This document shows positions 26,844 to 36,567 of a DNA stretch of 64,000 nucleotides, one piece after another (within the stretch, counting starts at the first letter, position 1; each line of letters opens with the position of its first letter). A program made the position numbers and the translations under genes. The DNA lies in contig CP000781.1 of the NCBI GenBank assembly GCA_000017645.1, positions 5,133,501 through 5,197,500 on the forward strand. Direction: 5' to 3'. The notes under the pieces were generated by a model. The model had not been told where the DNA came from. It saw only the letters and a program-made list of their open reading frames with translations, and did no database searches. The DNA is from Xanthobacter autotrophicus Py2. GTDB taxonomy: Bacteria; Pseudomonadota; Alphaproteobacteria; Rhizobiales; Xanthobacteraceae.

Positions 26844-27563
26844 CGGCACCCCATCTTTGCGCGATCGCAGGATCGAGCCCACGATCGGGCCAGTGAAGGA
26901 CGGCAGGCTTAAGGCGGCGTCCGTAAACGCCCCGTTGACGAAGCGTTATAGCCTGCTGGAACGAGGAAAGGGACGCATAAACCTTGCCAAGCAGGAAGTT
27001 GGGCGGGTAAGAATGGCAGGGTACACAGTTCGCGTTCCGGAACAGGCCTTTCGGCCCCGGCTGCCGCGGCTGCCGCAGGACAGTGTTTCTTCGATCCCGG
27101 GCGGGCCGCTGAGCGCGCCGGATGCCCGGAAGTGCGGGAACATTGCCATCGCCGCTGGCGGCTCGACCACTTTCGTGGAGCCCCGCGGTGAGCGCCCGAC
27201 CGGCGCTCGATGCGACAGCCCCACCGGCCGCCTCAGCTGAAGAGCCGCAAGGGACGATCTGGGGAATCGGGCGAACGTGTGCCGTGGCCGGAACGAGGCG
27301 CCCGCCTTTCATCCGGCCTGAACCCTTCATCGAGGAACGGGTAGCCGAGGGCATGGATTTTTCTCCGCACGACAGGCGCGTTATGCGCGCCCCCGTGTGC
27401 CCCGACGTCGAGGGTCGTAGCGACACGCCCCGGCGCACCCGCTTCTCCGTTTCGTCCTCACGTCATCACATCCGGCGCCCGAGCGGCCCGGCCGCCCCGC
27501 AATGGGGCGCGCCTGGGCGGCTGTCGCGGACCTTTGCCCGCGGCGCCGTGAAGAGAGAATTCC
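26844..27563. other. Long divergent intergenic region upstream of rne
   Basis: These 720 bp contain no supported gene. They separate the amidase gene (minus) from rne (plus). RNase E genes often have long leaders used for autoregulation, so much of this may be 5' UTR. A candidate plus-strand promoter is TTGCCA (26984-26989), 18 bp, TAAGAA (27008-27013); this is weak. No riboswitch consensus was recognised. Confidence 0.5.
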
Positions 27564-30500
27564 ATGGCCAACAAGATGCTCATCGATGCGACCCACCCGG
27601 AGGAAACCCGGGTGGTGGTCGTGCGCGGGAACAGGGTCGAAGAGTTCGACTATGAGTCTGCGTCCCGCAAGCAGTTGCGGGGCAACATCTATCTGGCGAA
27701 GGTGACGCGCGTGGAGCCCTCGCTCCAGGCCGCCTTCATCGAATATGGCGGCAACCGCCACGGCTTCCTCGCCTTCAGCGAGATCCATCCCGACTATTAC
27801 CAGATCCCCGTGGCTGACCGCCTCGCCCTGATCGAGGAGGAGGAGCGCGCCGCCCGCCTCGCTGACGACGAGGCCGAGCTGAAGGACCGCCGCCGCGAAC
27901 GCGGCCGGGCCCGGCGCTCCAGCTCCGACCGCACCGTGAGCGAGCCCGTCGAGGAGGCCGAGGTGGTCCCCGCCGAGGCAGAGTCTGCCTCCGGCGACGC
28001 ACCGTCCGGCGTTGAGGCGTCTTCGGATACCGCTGCGACCGAATTCGACGCGGCGCCCCAGGGCGATGCGCCTGAAGCCGGCCAGCCCCAGGCTGAAGCC
28101 TCCTCCTGGCAGGACGCTCCCGCCGCCGAGAGCGCGCAGCCCGCGCCCGAGCATGCAGCGCCTGAGCACCACGCCCCCGAGAGCGTGACCGACCTTTTGT
28201 CCGCCGCCGAGGCTGCCGAAGCGTCCGCCGAGGTCCGCGAAGCCGAGGTCGAGGCCACTTACGGCACTCCCCTGCCGGCTCCGCAGGAGCAGCACACCGA
28301 CGCGAACGCCGACCTGCGCCTGCGCGAGGCCCCCGAGGGCGAGACCCATCCCGCCCCCATCCTCGACATCGAGGAGACCCCCGCCGAGACCCGTCGCACC
28401 GAAACCCGCCCCGTCGAGGACGACGAGGATGAGGACGAGGACGACGGGGATGTCGACCAGATCGACGAGGAAGAGGAGATCGAGCATCTCGGCGCCGACG
28501 AGGATGCCCTGGAAGAGGTGCCCGAGCGCGCGCCGCAGCGTCGTGCCCGCTCCTACAAGATCCAGGAAGTCATCCGCCGCCGCCAGGTGATGCTGGTGCA
28601 GGTGGTGAAGGAAGAGCGCGGCAACAAGGGCGCCGCCCTCACCACCTACCTCTCGCTGGCCGGCCGCTATTCCGTTCTCATGCCCAACACCGCCCGTGGC
28701 GGCGGCATTTCCCGCAAGATCACCAACACCGTTGACCGCAAGCGCCTGAAGGAAGTGGTGCAGGACCTGGAGGTGCCGGAGGGGATGGGCATCATCCTGC
28801 GCACCGCCGGCGCCAACCGCACCAAGGTGGAGATCAAGCGCGACTTTGAATACCTCCTGCGCTTGTGGGAGACGGTGCGCGAGCTGACCCTGTCCTCGGC
28901 CGCGCCGAACCTGGTCTATGAGGAAGGCTCGCTCATCAAGCGCGCCATCCGCGACCTCTACAACAAGGACATCGACGAAGTTCACGTGGCCGGCGAGGAA
29001 GGCTATCGCGAGGCCAAGGACTTCATGCGCATGCTCATGCCGAGCCATGCCAAGTGCGTGCTGCCCTATCGCGAGCCGCAGCCCATCTTCGCCCGCTACG
29101 GGGTGGAGCAGCAGCTCGACGCCATGTTCTCCCCGGTGGTGCAGCTCAAGAGCGGCGGCTACATCGTCATCAACCCGACGGAGGCCCTGGTCTCCATCGA
29201 CGTGAACTCGGGCCGCGCCACCCGCGAGCACCATATCGAGGACACCGCGCTCAAGACCAACGTGGAAGCCGCCGAGGAGATCGCCCGCCAGCTGCGCCTG
29301 CGCGATCTGGCCGGCCTCATCGTGGTCGACTTCATCGACATGGAGGAGAAGCGCAACAACCGGGCGGTGGAGCGCAAGCTCAAGGATTGCCTGAAGAACG
29401 ACCGGGCGCGCATCCAGATCGGTCGTATCTCGCACTTCGGCCTGCTGGAGATGTCGCGCCAGCGCATCCGCACCGGCGTGCTGGAAAGCTCCATCGAGGT
29501 GTGCCCGCACTGCGGCGGCACCGGCCACGTGCGCTCGGCGGCCTCCGTGTCGCTCCAGCTGCTGCGCGCGCTGGAAGAGCAGCTTTTGCGCGCCGCCACC
29601 CACAATCTCTACGCCCGCACCCGCACCGAGGTGGCGCTCTATGTGCTCAACCAGAAGCGCGCTCACCTGCGCGAGCTGGAAGAGCGCTTCTCCGTCACCC
29701 TGGCCATCGTCGCCGACGAGAGCGTGACCGGCCACCAGCCCTTCATCATCGAGAAGGGCGAGCTGGCCGTGCCGCCGGCCCCCGCGCCGCGTCCCAGCTC
29801 GGTGGTGCACCCCGATTCCATCCTGCTCGACGAGGATTACGCCGAGGACGAGGACGAGGAGACGGTGGAGGAGACCGCCGAGGCTGAGGCCGAAGCCGGT
29901 CCCGAGGCCGAAGGCGAAAGCGGCGATCGCGCCGATGACGGCAATCGCAAGCGTCGCCGTCGCCGCCGCCGGCGGCGGGGCGAGAAGGACGAGACCCGCG
30001 AGGGCAGCGCCGAGGGCGAGGAGGAGGACGACACCTCCGCCGAGGCCCAGGATGGCGACGAGGGCGAAGGCGAGGAGGACGACCGCTCCGAGGAGGAGCG
30101 CGCCGCCGATGCCGAACGCACTGACGAGGAAAATGCCGAGCGCCGTCGTCGCCGTCGCGGCCGTCGCGGCGGCCGTCGCAACCGCCGGGAGCGCGAGGGC
30201 GAGGGCGACGCCCCGCTCGCAGCCGGTGAGGACGCCGACGAGGCCGACGACACGGATGCCGAAGGCCGGGACGCGGGAGAAGCCGCCCCCGAGTTCGAGG
30301 TCCGCATTCCTGTGACCCCGGTGGAGGGCCCCGAAGTCGCGGCCGGGGAGGTCCCGTCCGTGCCCGTCCTGTTCACCCCGGCCCCGGTGCCGGCGGTGGT
30401 GGAGGCGCCCGAGGCCAAGGTTGCGGAAACGAAGGCTGCCGAGCCGGAAGCCGTCGAACCGGCCAAGCCGCGTCGCCGCTCCACGGTGCGCGAGAAGGCT

Positions 30501-30806
30501 CCGGTGATCGTCATGGCGGACACCGCCAGGGCATCTGCGGTGACCAGCGCTGCGGCCGAGCCTCAGCCGACGCCGGAGGCTTCCGCTGCGGCGTCCGAAG
30601 TCGCGGCTTCAGGCATTACCGAAGTCGCGGGCTCCGAGGTCCCTGCCCCCGAATTTCCCGCCTCCGAAGCCGCCACCTTCGAGGCGCCGGCCCCCGAGGC
30701 CGCATCCCCGCCGGCCCCTGCCCCCGCGCCGGCGGCCCCCGCCAGCGAGGAGAGCCCCGCCAGCAAGAAGTCCGGCTGGTGGCAGCGCAAGCTGTTCGGC
30801 GGCTGA
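27564..30806 (+). CDS. rne: Ribonuclease E
   Basis: A 1080-residue endoribonuclease for mRNA turnover and rRNA/tRNA processing. The N-terminal half is catalytic: a split S1 domain (GNIYLAKVTRVEPSLQAAFI, then GFLAFSEIHPDYYQIP), the DNase I-like metal aspartates in SIDVNSG and VVDFIDMEE, and the zinc-link CPHCGGTGH. An acidic, Ala/Pro/Glu-rich insertion of about 240 residues (roughly 95-335) interrupts the S1 domain, as in other alphaproteobacterial RNase E proteins. The C-terminal ~370 residues are disordered, with Arg-rich patches and acidic runs, a scaffold for the degradosome, ending GWWQRKLFGG. A strong terminator follows. Confidence 0.97.
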   Translation: MANKMLIDATHPEETRVVVVRGNRVEEFDYESASRKQLRGNIYLAKVTRVEPSLQAAFIEYGGNRHGFLAFSEIHPDYYQIPVADRLALIEEEERAARLADDEAELKDRRRERGRARRSSSDRTVSEPVEEAEVVPAEAESASGDAPSGVEASSDTAATEFDAAPQGDAPEAGQPQAEASSWQDAPAAESAQPAPEHAAPEHHAPESVTDLLSAAEAAEASAEVREAEVEATYGTPLPAPQEQHTDANADLRLREAPEGETHPAPILDIEETPAETRRTETRPVEDDEDEDEDDGDVDQIDEEEEIEHLGADEDALEEVPERAPQRRARSYKIQEVIRRRQVMLVQVVKEERGNKGAALTTYLSLAGRYSVLMPNTARGGGISRKITNTVDRKRLKEVVQDLEVPEGMGIILRTAGANRTKVEIKRDFEYLLRLWETVRELTLSSAAPNLVYEEGSLIKRAIRDLYNKDIDEVHVAGEEGYREAKDFMRMLMPSHAKCVLPYREPQPIFARYGVEQQLDAMFSPVVQLKSGGYIVINPTEALVSIDVNSGRATREHHIEDTALKTNVEAAEEIARQLRLRDLAGLIVVDFIDMEEKRNNRAVERKLKDCLKNDRARIQIGRISHFGLLEMSRQRIRTGVLESSIEVCPHCGGTGHVRSAASVSLQLLRALEEQLLRAATHNLYARTRTEVALYVLNQKRAHLRELEERFSVTLAIVADESVTGHQPFIIEKGELAVPPAPAPRPSSVVHPDSILLDEDYAEDEDEETVEETAEAEAEAGPEAEGESGDRADDGNRKRRRRRRRRRGEKDETREGSAEGEEEDDTSAEAQDGDEGEGEEDDRSEEERAADAERTDEENAERRRRRRGRRGGRRNRREREGEGDAPLAAGEDADEADDTDAEGRDAGEAAPEFEVRIPVTPVEGPEVAAGEVPSVPVLFTPAPVPAVVEAPEAKVAETKAAEPEAVEPAKPRRRSTVREKAPVIVMADTARASAVTSAAAEPQPTPEASAAASEVAASGITEVAGSEVPAPEFPASEAATFEAPAPEAASPPAPAPAPAAPASEESPASKKSGWWQRKLFGG

Positions 30807-30848
30807 GGCCAGTCCTTCTGACCAAGGCCTTCTGACCCTTTGAAACCA

Positions 30849-30881
30849 CGCCTCCCGGTCCTCCGGGAGGCGTTTTCGTTT
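30849..30881 (+). terminator. Rho-independent terminator of rne
   Basis: A 10-bp perfect stem CGCCTCCCGG/CCGGGAGGCG with a TCCT loop, then TTTTCGTTT. It starts about 42 bp after the rne stop and has the complete architecture of an intrinsic terminator. The rest of the gap to mrcA (30882-31108) holds no gene. Confidence 0.9.
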
Positions 30882-31108
30882 GCCGGCGGTACCGGCCGCG
30901 TCGCGAAGCGGCCACGTTTGCCCGCCATAGGCTCTGATCTGCGATTCCTCTCCACGTGCGGCGCCGGCGTGCCTGTTCAACTCGCGCGGACGTGACAGGG
31001 AAGTTGCGCTGCCGGCACCGGCCCCGCACTTTGGGGCCTTCGCACGGGAGTGAAGTCGCGCTATGCGGTGCCGCGCCTGATGGGGCGCCGTGGGAGGGAA
31101 CCGGCGAA

Positions 31109-33523
31109 ATGCGGTTGATCTTGAGGTTTCTGGGGTTCGTGTTCGCGCTCACCACCGTGGTGCTTCTCGCCGGAGCCGCGGGCGCGACCTATTTCGTGTG
31201 GAAATACTCCCAGGACCTCCCCGACTACTCCCAGCTGCAGAACTACGAGCCGCCGGTGATGACCCGCGTGCACGCCGCCGATGGCGCGCTGGTGGCCGAG
31301 TACGCCAAGCAGCGCCGCCTCTACATTCCCATCCAGTCCGTGCCCAAGCTGGTCATCGAGGCCTTCCTGTCGGCCGAGGACAAGAATTTCTACGAGCACG
31401 GCGGCATCGACCCCACCGGCATCTTCCGCGCCGCGGCGTTCTATTTCCAGAATTACGGCAAGAACGTCCGGCCCCAGGGCGCGTCCACCATCACCCAGCA
31501 GGTGGCCAAGAACTTCCTGCTCACCAACGAGGTGTCCCTCGACCGCAAGGTCAAGGAAGCGCTGCTCGCCCTGCGCATCGAGCGCACCTATTCCAAGGAC
31601 CGGATCCTCGAGCTGTACCTCAACGAGATCTATCTCGGCATGGGCGCCTACGGCATCGCCGCCGCAGCGCTGGTGTATTTCGACAAGTCGGTGGACGAGC
31701 TGAACGTGCAGGAAGTGGCGTATCTTGCCGCCCTGCCGAAGGCCCCCTCCTCCTACAATCCGTTCCGCGACCGCTCCCGCGCCACCGATCGCCGCAACTG
31801 GGTGATCGACCGCATGGTGGAGAACGGCTTCGTCACCCCGCAGGAGGGCGAGGCGGCCAAGAAGTCGGGCCTGGACGTGACCCCGCGGGCCACCGGCGCG
31901 CAGATCTTCGCCGCGGAATATTACGCTGAGGAAGTGCGCCGGCAAATCTACGAGCGCTATGGCGAGCGCAAGCTCTACGAGGGCGGCCTCTCGGTGCGCA
32001 CGCCGCTCGATCCCAAGCTCCAGGTGCTGGCCAAGAAGACCCTCACCGACGGCCTCGTGCGCTATGACGAGGAGCGCGGCTGGCGCAAGCCCGTCACCCA
32101 TGTGGACCTCTCCGGCGGGGTCGACTGGGGCGTGAAGCTGGGCGAGGTCAAGGAACTGACCGACATTCCCTGGCGCCTCGCCATCGTGCTGGACGTGGGC
32201 AAGGACAATGCGCGCATCGGCCTGCAGCCGCCGCGCACCAAGTCCGGCGCCCGCTCCACCGACCGCGAGGTGGGCCTGATCCCCGTGGACGGCGCCAAAT
32301 GGACCCGCCGCCCTCTGTCGCAGGTGCTGAAGCCCGGCGACGTGATCTATGTGGAGCCCTTGGGCGACCGCACCGGCCAGTGGCGCCTGCGCCAGCTGCC
32401 GGGCGTGGAAGGCGCCATGGTGGTCATGGAGCCCACCACCGGCCGCGTGCTCGCCATCTCCGGCGGCTTCTCCTACGACGAGAGCCAGTTCAACCGCGCC
32501 ACCCAGGCCATGCGCCAGCCCGGTTCCTCGTTCAAGCCGTTCGTCTATTCGGCGGCGCTGGATAACGGCTACACCCCCTCCACCATCGTCATGGACGCCC
32601 CGTTCGAGCTGGAGCAGCAGGGCCAGGCCACGTGGCGGCCGGAAAACTATTCCGGCAAGTTCTATGGCCCGCAGACCCTGCGCTTCGGCCTGGAGCAGTC
32701 GCGCAACGTGATGACCGTGCGTCTCGCCAATGACGTGGGAATGCCCATCGTCGCCGAATACGCCAAGCGCTTCGGTATCTATGACGACATGCCGCCCTAT
32801 CTCGCCATGGCGCTGGGATCGGGCGAGACCACCCTTCTGCGCATGACCGGCGCCTACGCCATGATCGCCAATGGCGGGCGCAAGGTGACGCCCTCGCTCA
32901 TCGACCGCATCCAGGACCGCTACGGCCACACCATCTTCAAGCACGACGAGCGCGAATGCCGCGGCTGCGAGGCCGACAAGTGGGACAACCAGCCCGAGCC
33001 GAGCTTGGTGGACCGCCGCCCGGTGGTGCTCGACCCCATGACCGCCTACCAGATCACCTCCATGATGGAGGGCGTGGTCCAGCGCGGCACCGGCACCGCG
33101 CTGAAGGAGCTGGGCAAGCCCATCGCCGGCAAGACCGGCACCACCAACGAAGAGAAGGACGCCTGGTTCATCGGCTTCACGCCGGAAATCGTGGTGGGCG
33201 TCTATCTCGGCTACGACAAGCCCAAGCCCATGGGCAAGGGCTCCACCGGCGGCCTCATCTCGGCGCCCATCGTGCGCGACTTCATGAAGACCGCCATCGC
33301 CGACCGCCCGGCCATCCCGTTCCGGGTCCCGGCCGGCATCAAGCTGGTGCGCATCGACCGCAAGAGCGGCCAGCGTGCCGGCCCCGGCGACAGCTCCATC
33401 CTGGAGGCCTTCAAGCCCGGCACCGCCCCGCCCGACGGCTATAGCGTGGCCGGCTATTCCGGCACCGACGGCTCCTCGCCCGAGCCCAGCGCCCCCGTGC
33501 GCACCGGAGGCGGGCTCTACTGA
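31109..33523 (+). CDS. mrcA: Penicillin-binding protein 1A (bifunctional transglycosylase/transpeptidase)
   Basis: An 804-residue class A PBP. It has a membrane anchor (about residues 5-28) and a GT51 transglycosylase domain with EDKNFYEHGG, GASTITQQVAKNF and RILELYLNEIYLG. An OB-like insertion lies around residues 330-430. The transpeptidase motifs are SxxK in PGSSFKPF, SxN in EQSRNVM and KTG in GKTGTTNEEKDAW. It polymerises and cross-links peptidoglycan in the periplasm. The ATG at 31109 has GGAGGG ten bases upstream. It probably has its own promoter after the rne terminator. Confidence 0.96.
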   Translation: MRLILRFLGFVFALTTVVLLAGAAGATYFVWKYSQDLPDYSQLQNYEPPVMTRVHAADGALVAEYAKQRRLYIPIQSVPKLVIEAFLSAEDKNFYEHGGIDPTGIFRAAAFYFQNYGKNVRPQGASTITQQVAKNFLLTNEVSLDRKVKEALLALRIERTYSKDRILELYLNEIYLGMGAYGIAAAALVYFDKSVDELNVQEVAYLAALPKAPSSYNPFRDRSRATDRRNWVIDRMVENGFVTPQEGEAAKKSGLDVTPRATGAQIFAAEYYAEEVRRQIYERYGERKLYEGGLSVRTPLDPKLQVLAKKTLTDGLVRYDEERGWRKPVTHVDLSGGVDWGVKLGEVKELTDIPWRLAIVLDVGKDNARIGLQPPRTKSGARSTDREVGLIPVDGAKWTRRPLSQVLKPGDVIYVEPLGDRTGQWRLRQLPGVEGAMVVMEPTTGRVLAISGGFSYDESQFNRATQAMRQPGSSFKPFVYSAALDNGYTPSTIVMDAPFELEQQGQATWRPENYSGKFYGPQTLRFGLEQSRNVMTVRLANDVGMPIVAEYAKRFGIYDDMPPYLAMALGSGETTLLRMTGAYAMIANGGRKVTPSLIDRIQDRYGHTIFKHDERECRGCEADKWDNQPEPSLVDRRPVVLDPMTAYQITSMMEGVVQRGTGTALKELGKPIAGKTGTTNEEKDAWFIGFTPEIVVGVYLGYDKPKPMGKGSTGGLISAPIVRDFMKTAIADRPAIPFRVPAGIKLVRIDRKSGQRAGPGDSSILEAFKPGTAPPDGYSVAGYSGTDGSSPEPSAPVRTGGGLY

Positions 33524-33529
33524 GCCCGC
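33510..33529 (+). other. Hairpin spanning the mrcA stop codon
   Basis: GCGGGCTC and GAGCCCGC form a perfect 8-bp stem with loop TACT; the TGA stop (33521-33523) lies at the loop/stem junction. No T-run follows. It may protect the 3' end of the message. Confidence 0.45.
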
Positions 33530-33775
33530 GCCAGCCGCGGAACCCGACCGGAGCCATCCCTTTTCCCGGCAGCTGGAGCTGCGTTAACGAAGACTTGCGG
33601 CTTTCTGTACAACACCTGCGGAATTGATAAGGTACCGTTGGATCAAGTCGATCCCGGAGGCAGCATCGCCGTCGTCGTCCGGCGGATTGCGGCTCTGGGA
33701 TCGGTTTCCGGGGAAGGCGCCTTCGTCGTGCCCCGTGTCGTCCGCAAGGCGCCGTCCTGGCGCGGAGCCGCAGCC

Positions 33776-36370
33776 ATGGGCAAGCCGATCGCTGTACTTC
33801 CTCCGTTCGCCGCCAGCTGGGCTACGGATGCTGTGGTGTTTCTGGACGAAACCGGCGTCATCACCTTCGTCAATGCGGCCGCGGAGCACCTGTGGGGCTT
33901 GTCTGCCGCCGCCATGGTCGGCCGCAACGCGCGCGTTGTCTTTCCGGCGGCGCTGCGCTTCGACCCGGCGCTGCGCTGGACCATGGAGGACATGGTCGGC
34001 GCCGACTGGCAGGTGGTGATCACCCGCCCGGACGGCTCCAGCGCCTTCGCCCTCGTCCGCCTGGCGCAGGTGTGGCACGCCGGCAAAGCCGGCTATGCGG
34101 CAGTGGTGCACGCCATGCCGGACCCCACGGGGGCAGCCAAGCACATCAGCATCCTCTCGCTCGTCGCCGAGAAAACCGATCGCGGCGTGGTCGTCACCGA
34201 TGCGCGGCACCGGATCGTCTACACGAACCGCGCCTTCCAGGAGATGCTCGGCTACGTCGAGGGCGAGGCCGAAGGGCGCGTGCTGGAGGACCTCTTGGCC
34301 ACCGGCAAAGGCGCCACCGACCTTGCCGCCCGCATCAGCAGCGGCATCCAGCGCCGGATGCCGTTCCCGGAAGACGTGCCGCTGCGCGGCGCCTCCGGCA
34401 ACGAGGTGTGGGTCTCCGCCATCGTCACGCCGGTGCTGAACCAGGTCACCGGCGCGCTCGAGCACGTGGTCGCCGTGCTGGCGGACATCACCCACGCCCG
34501 CCTCATGGAGGACCTGCAGCGGCAGGTGCTGGCGGCGCTGGCGGCCGACGCGCCGGCTCGCGACATTCTCGAGCTGCTGTGCCGCAAGGTGGAGGAACTG
34601 GCCCCCGGTGTCCTCTGCTCGATCATGGGCGTCACCGCCGACGACCGGCTGACGGTGCTGGCCGCCCCCAATCTGCCAGCCGCATTCTCGGCCGCGGTGG
34701 AGGGCCTGGCCATCGGCCCCAAGTGCGGCAGCTGCGGCACCTCGGCGTTTCGCGGCGAGGCGGTGATGGTGGAGGACATCACCACGAGCCCGCTGTGGGA
34801 GGATTTCAAGGACCTCGTGCTTCCCCACGGCATCAAGGGCTGCTGGTCCATCCCGGCCAGGCTGCGCGGCGGCAAGGTAGCCGCGACCTTCGCCTTCTAC
34901 TTCCCCGGCCCCCCCTTCGCCGCGCCCTGGCTCGAAAGCGTGGTCTCGGCCTGCGCCGACCTGTGCGCGCTGGTCCTCGAGCGCTCGGAAGCGCGCGACC
35001 GCATCGCCACCCTTGCCAGCATCGACGCGCTGACGGGCCTGCCCAATCGCCGCCGGCTGATCGAATCCCTGGGCGACCTCATCGCCGAGGCGGCCGAGCG
35101 CGACGAACCCCTCGCGGTGATGATGCTCGACGTCGACCACTTCAAGGACGTGAACGAGACCCTCGGCCATTCCACCGGCGACGAGCTTCTGGTGGAGATG
35201 GCACGGCGCCTCCAGGCGCAGTTGCGCACCGGGGACACGGTGGGCCGCACCGGCGGCGACGAGTTCGTGGTGGTGGTGCACGACTGCGCCGCGGAGGAGG
35301 CCGCCCGCATCGCCCGCCGCCTCATCGACTACCTGAGCGCCCCCATCCCGGCGCAGAAGCTGCACCTCACCATGTCGGCGTCGGTGGGCATCGCCCTTTA
35401 TCCCCAGCACGGCACTAGCGCCGAGACCTTGCTGCGGCACGCCGACACCGCCATGTACGAGGCCAAAAGCAAGGCCAGGGGCCGGTTCCAGTTCTTCACC
35501 GAGGATCTGAACAAGAGGGTGGAGGATCGCCTGGTGCTGTCCGTCGCCCTGCGCGAGGCGGTGCAGAATCAGGCACTGCGCCTCGTCTACCAGCCCCAGG
35601 TCACGCTGGCGAAGGTCACGCTATCGAACGACACGCCATCGAACGGTACGCTTGCGGGCGGCGCGCTGCACGGCGTGGAGGCGCTCGCCCGCTGGTCGGA
35701 TCCGGTCCACGGCGAGGTTCCGGCGCCCCGCTTCATCGCGCTGGCGGAGGAATACGGCTTCATCGAGAGCATCGACCAGTGGGCGGTGGAGGAGGCCTGC
35801 CGGCAGATCGCGGTCTGGCGCGCGGAAGGGGTGGCGGTGCCGCACGTCTCGGTGAACCTCTCCCCCCTGAGCTTCCGCAGCGGCGAGATCGTGGGGATCA
35901 TCGCCGATGCGCTGGAGCGGCATCGCCTGGCCCCGAGCGACCTTCGGGTCGAGATCACCGAGCGGGTGACCATGGACCAGAACCCGCATTCGTTCGCCAC
36001 GGCGCGCGCCATCGACGCGCTGGGCGTGCGCATCGCCATGGACGATTTCGGCACCGGCTATTCCAGCCTCAGCGCCCTGTCGCGCCTGCCCATCGCCGAG
36101 CTGAAGATCGACCGCTCCTTCATGCTGAGCATCGAGCAAGACAAGAATGCCCTCGCCCTGGCCACGGCGGTGATCCTCATCGGCCAGAGCCTCGGCATGG
36201 CGGTGGTGGCGGAAGGCGTGGAGACGGCGGCGCAGGCCGACCTGCTGCGCACCCTCGGCTGCCATGCCGTCCAGGGCTATTTGTTCGCCCGGCCGCTGGA
36301 GGCGGACGCCGTCGCCGGCTGGCTTGCCGCCAACGCGCCCTCGCACACCCCGGAACGCGCGGAACCCTGA
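33776..36370 (+). CDS. PAS-PAS-GAF-GGDEF-EAL cyclic-di-GMP signalling protein
   Basis: An 864-residue soluble sensor. PAS 1 begins ATDAVVFLDETGVITFVN, and PAS 2 includes TDRGVVVTDARHRIVYTNRA. A GAF domain (about residues 260-400) contains PKCGSCGTSAFRGEAV. The GGDEF domain has an intact RTGGDEF motif; the EAL domain has GVEALARW, the metal and catalytic residues in EITERVTM, MDDFGTGYSS and ELKIDRSF, and VAEGVET, with QGYLFARP at the end. Both synthase and phosphodiesterase sites look competent; domain order resembles Dos-type regulators. The ATG at 33776 has GGAG 8 bp upstream. The GAF/PAS ligand is unknown. Confidence 0.93.
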   Translation: MGKPIAVLPPFAASWATDAVVFLDETGVITFVNAAAEHLWGLSAAAMVGRNARVVFPAALRFDPALRWTMEDMVGADWQVVITRPDGSSAFALVRLAQVWHAGKAGYAAVVHAMPDPTGAAKHISILSLVAEKTDRGVVVTDARHRIVYTNRAFQEMLGYVEGEAEGRVLEDLLATGKGATDLAARISSGIQRRMPFPEDVPLRGASGNEVWVSAIVTPVLNQVTGALEHVVAVLADITHARLMEDLQRQVLAALAADAPARDILELLCRKVEELAPGVLCSIMGVTADDRLTVLAAPNLPAAFSAAVEGLAIGPKCGSCGTSAFRGEAVMVEDITTSPLWEDFKDLVLPHGIKGCWSIPARLRGGKVAATFAFYFPGPPFAAPWLESVVSACADLCALVLERSEARDRIATLASIDALTGLPNRRRLIESLGDLIAEAAERDEPLAVMMLDVDHFKDVNETLGHSTGDELLVEMARRLQAQLRTGDTVGRTGGDEFVVVVHDCAAEEAARIARRLIDYLSAPIPAQKLHLTMSASVGIALYPQHGTSAETLLRHADTAMYEAKSKARGRFQFFTEDLNKRVEDRLVLSVALREAVQNQALRLVYQPQVTLAKVTLSNDTPSNGTLAGGALHGVEALARWSDPVHGEVPAPRFIALAEEYGFIESIDQWAVEEACRQIAVWRAEGVAVPHVSVNLSPLSFRSGEIVGIIADALERHRLAPSDLRVEITERVTMDQNPHSFATARAIDALGVRIAMDDFGTGYSSLSALSRLPIAELKIDRSFMLSIEQDKNALALATAVILIGQSLGMAVVAEGVETAAQADLLRTLGCHAVQGYLFARPLEADAVAGWLAANAPSHTPERAEP

Positions 36371-36442
36371 ACGCGGGGAGCGAAGCGCCGCCTCTTCCGT
36401 TTACACCCGCGCGCGCCGCCGCTATTTTCCGCGGCCCCCTTC

Positions 36443-36489
36443 GGTCATGCACCGATCGGCCTCGCGTTGCGGCCGATCGGTGCATGACC
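36443..36489. repeat. Long perfect inverted repeat upstream of prfB
   Basis: GGTCATGCACCGATCGG (36443-36459) is matched exactly by its complement at 36473-36489. Two more loop bases pair, giving a 19-bp perfect stem with a 9-base loop. It lies between the GGDEF/EAL gene and prfB, 78 bp before the prfB start. No T-run follows, so it could be a REP-type element, a stabilising 3' end or an operator. Confidence 0.8.
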
Positions 36490-36567
36490 TTCCCAGATAT
36501 GGAGACGGACTGTCGGCTCGGGCGCTCGGCCCGACCGCATCCCGATCCAGCCGGAGTGTGATGAGCC

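Noticed and set aside
27381..29810. An 809-codon minus-strand frame opposite rne
   Set aside because: Antisense to a conserved gene; low-complexity Leu/Gly/His translation and no plausible start.
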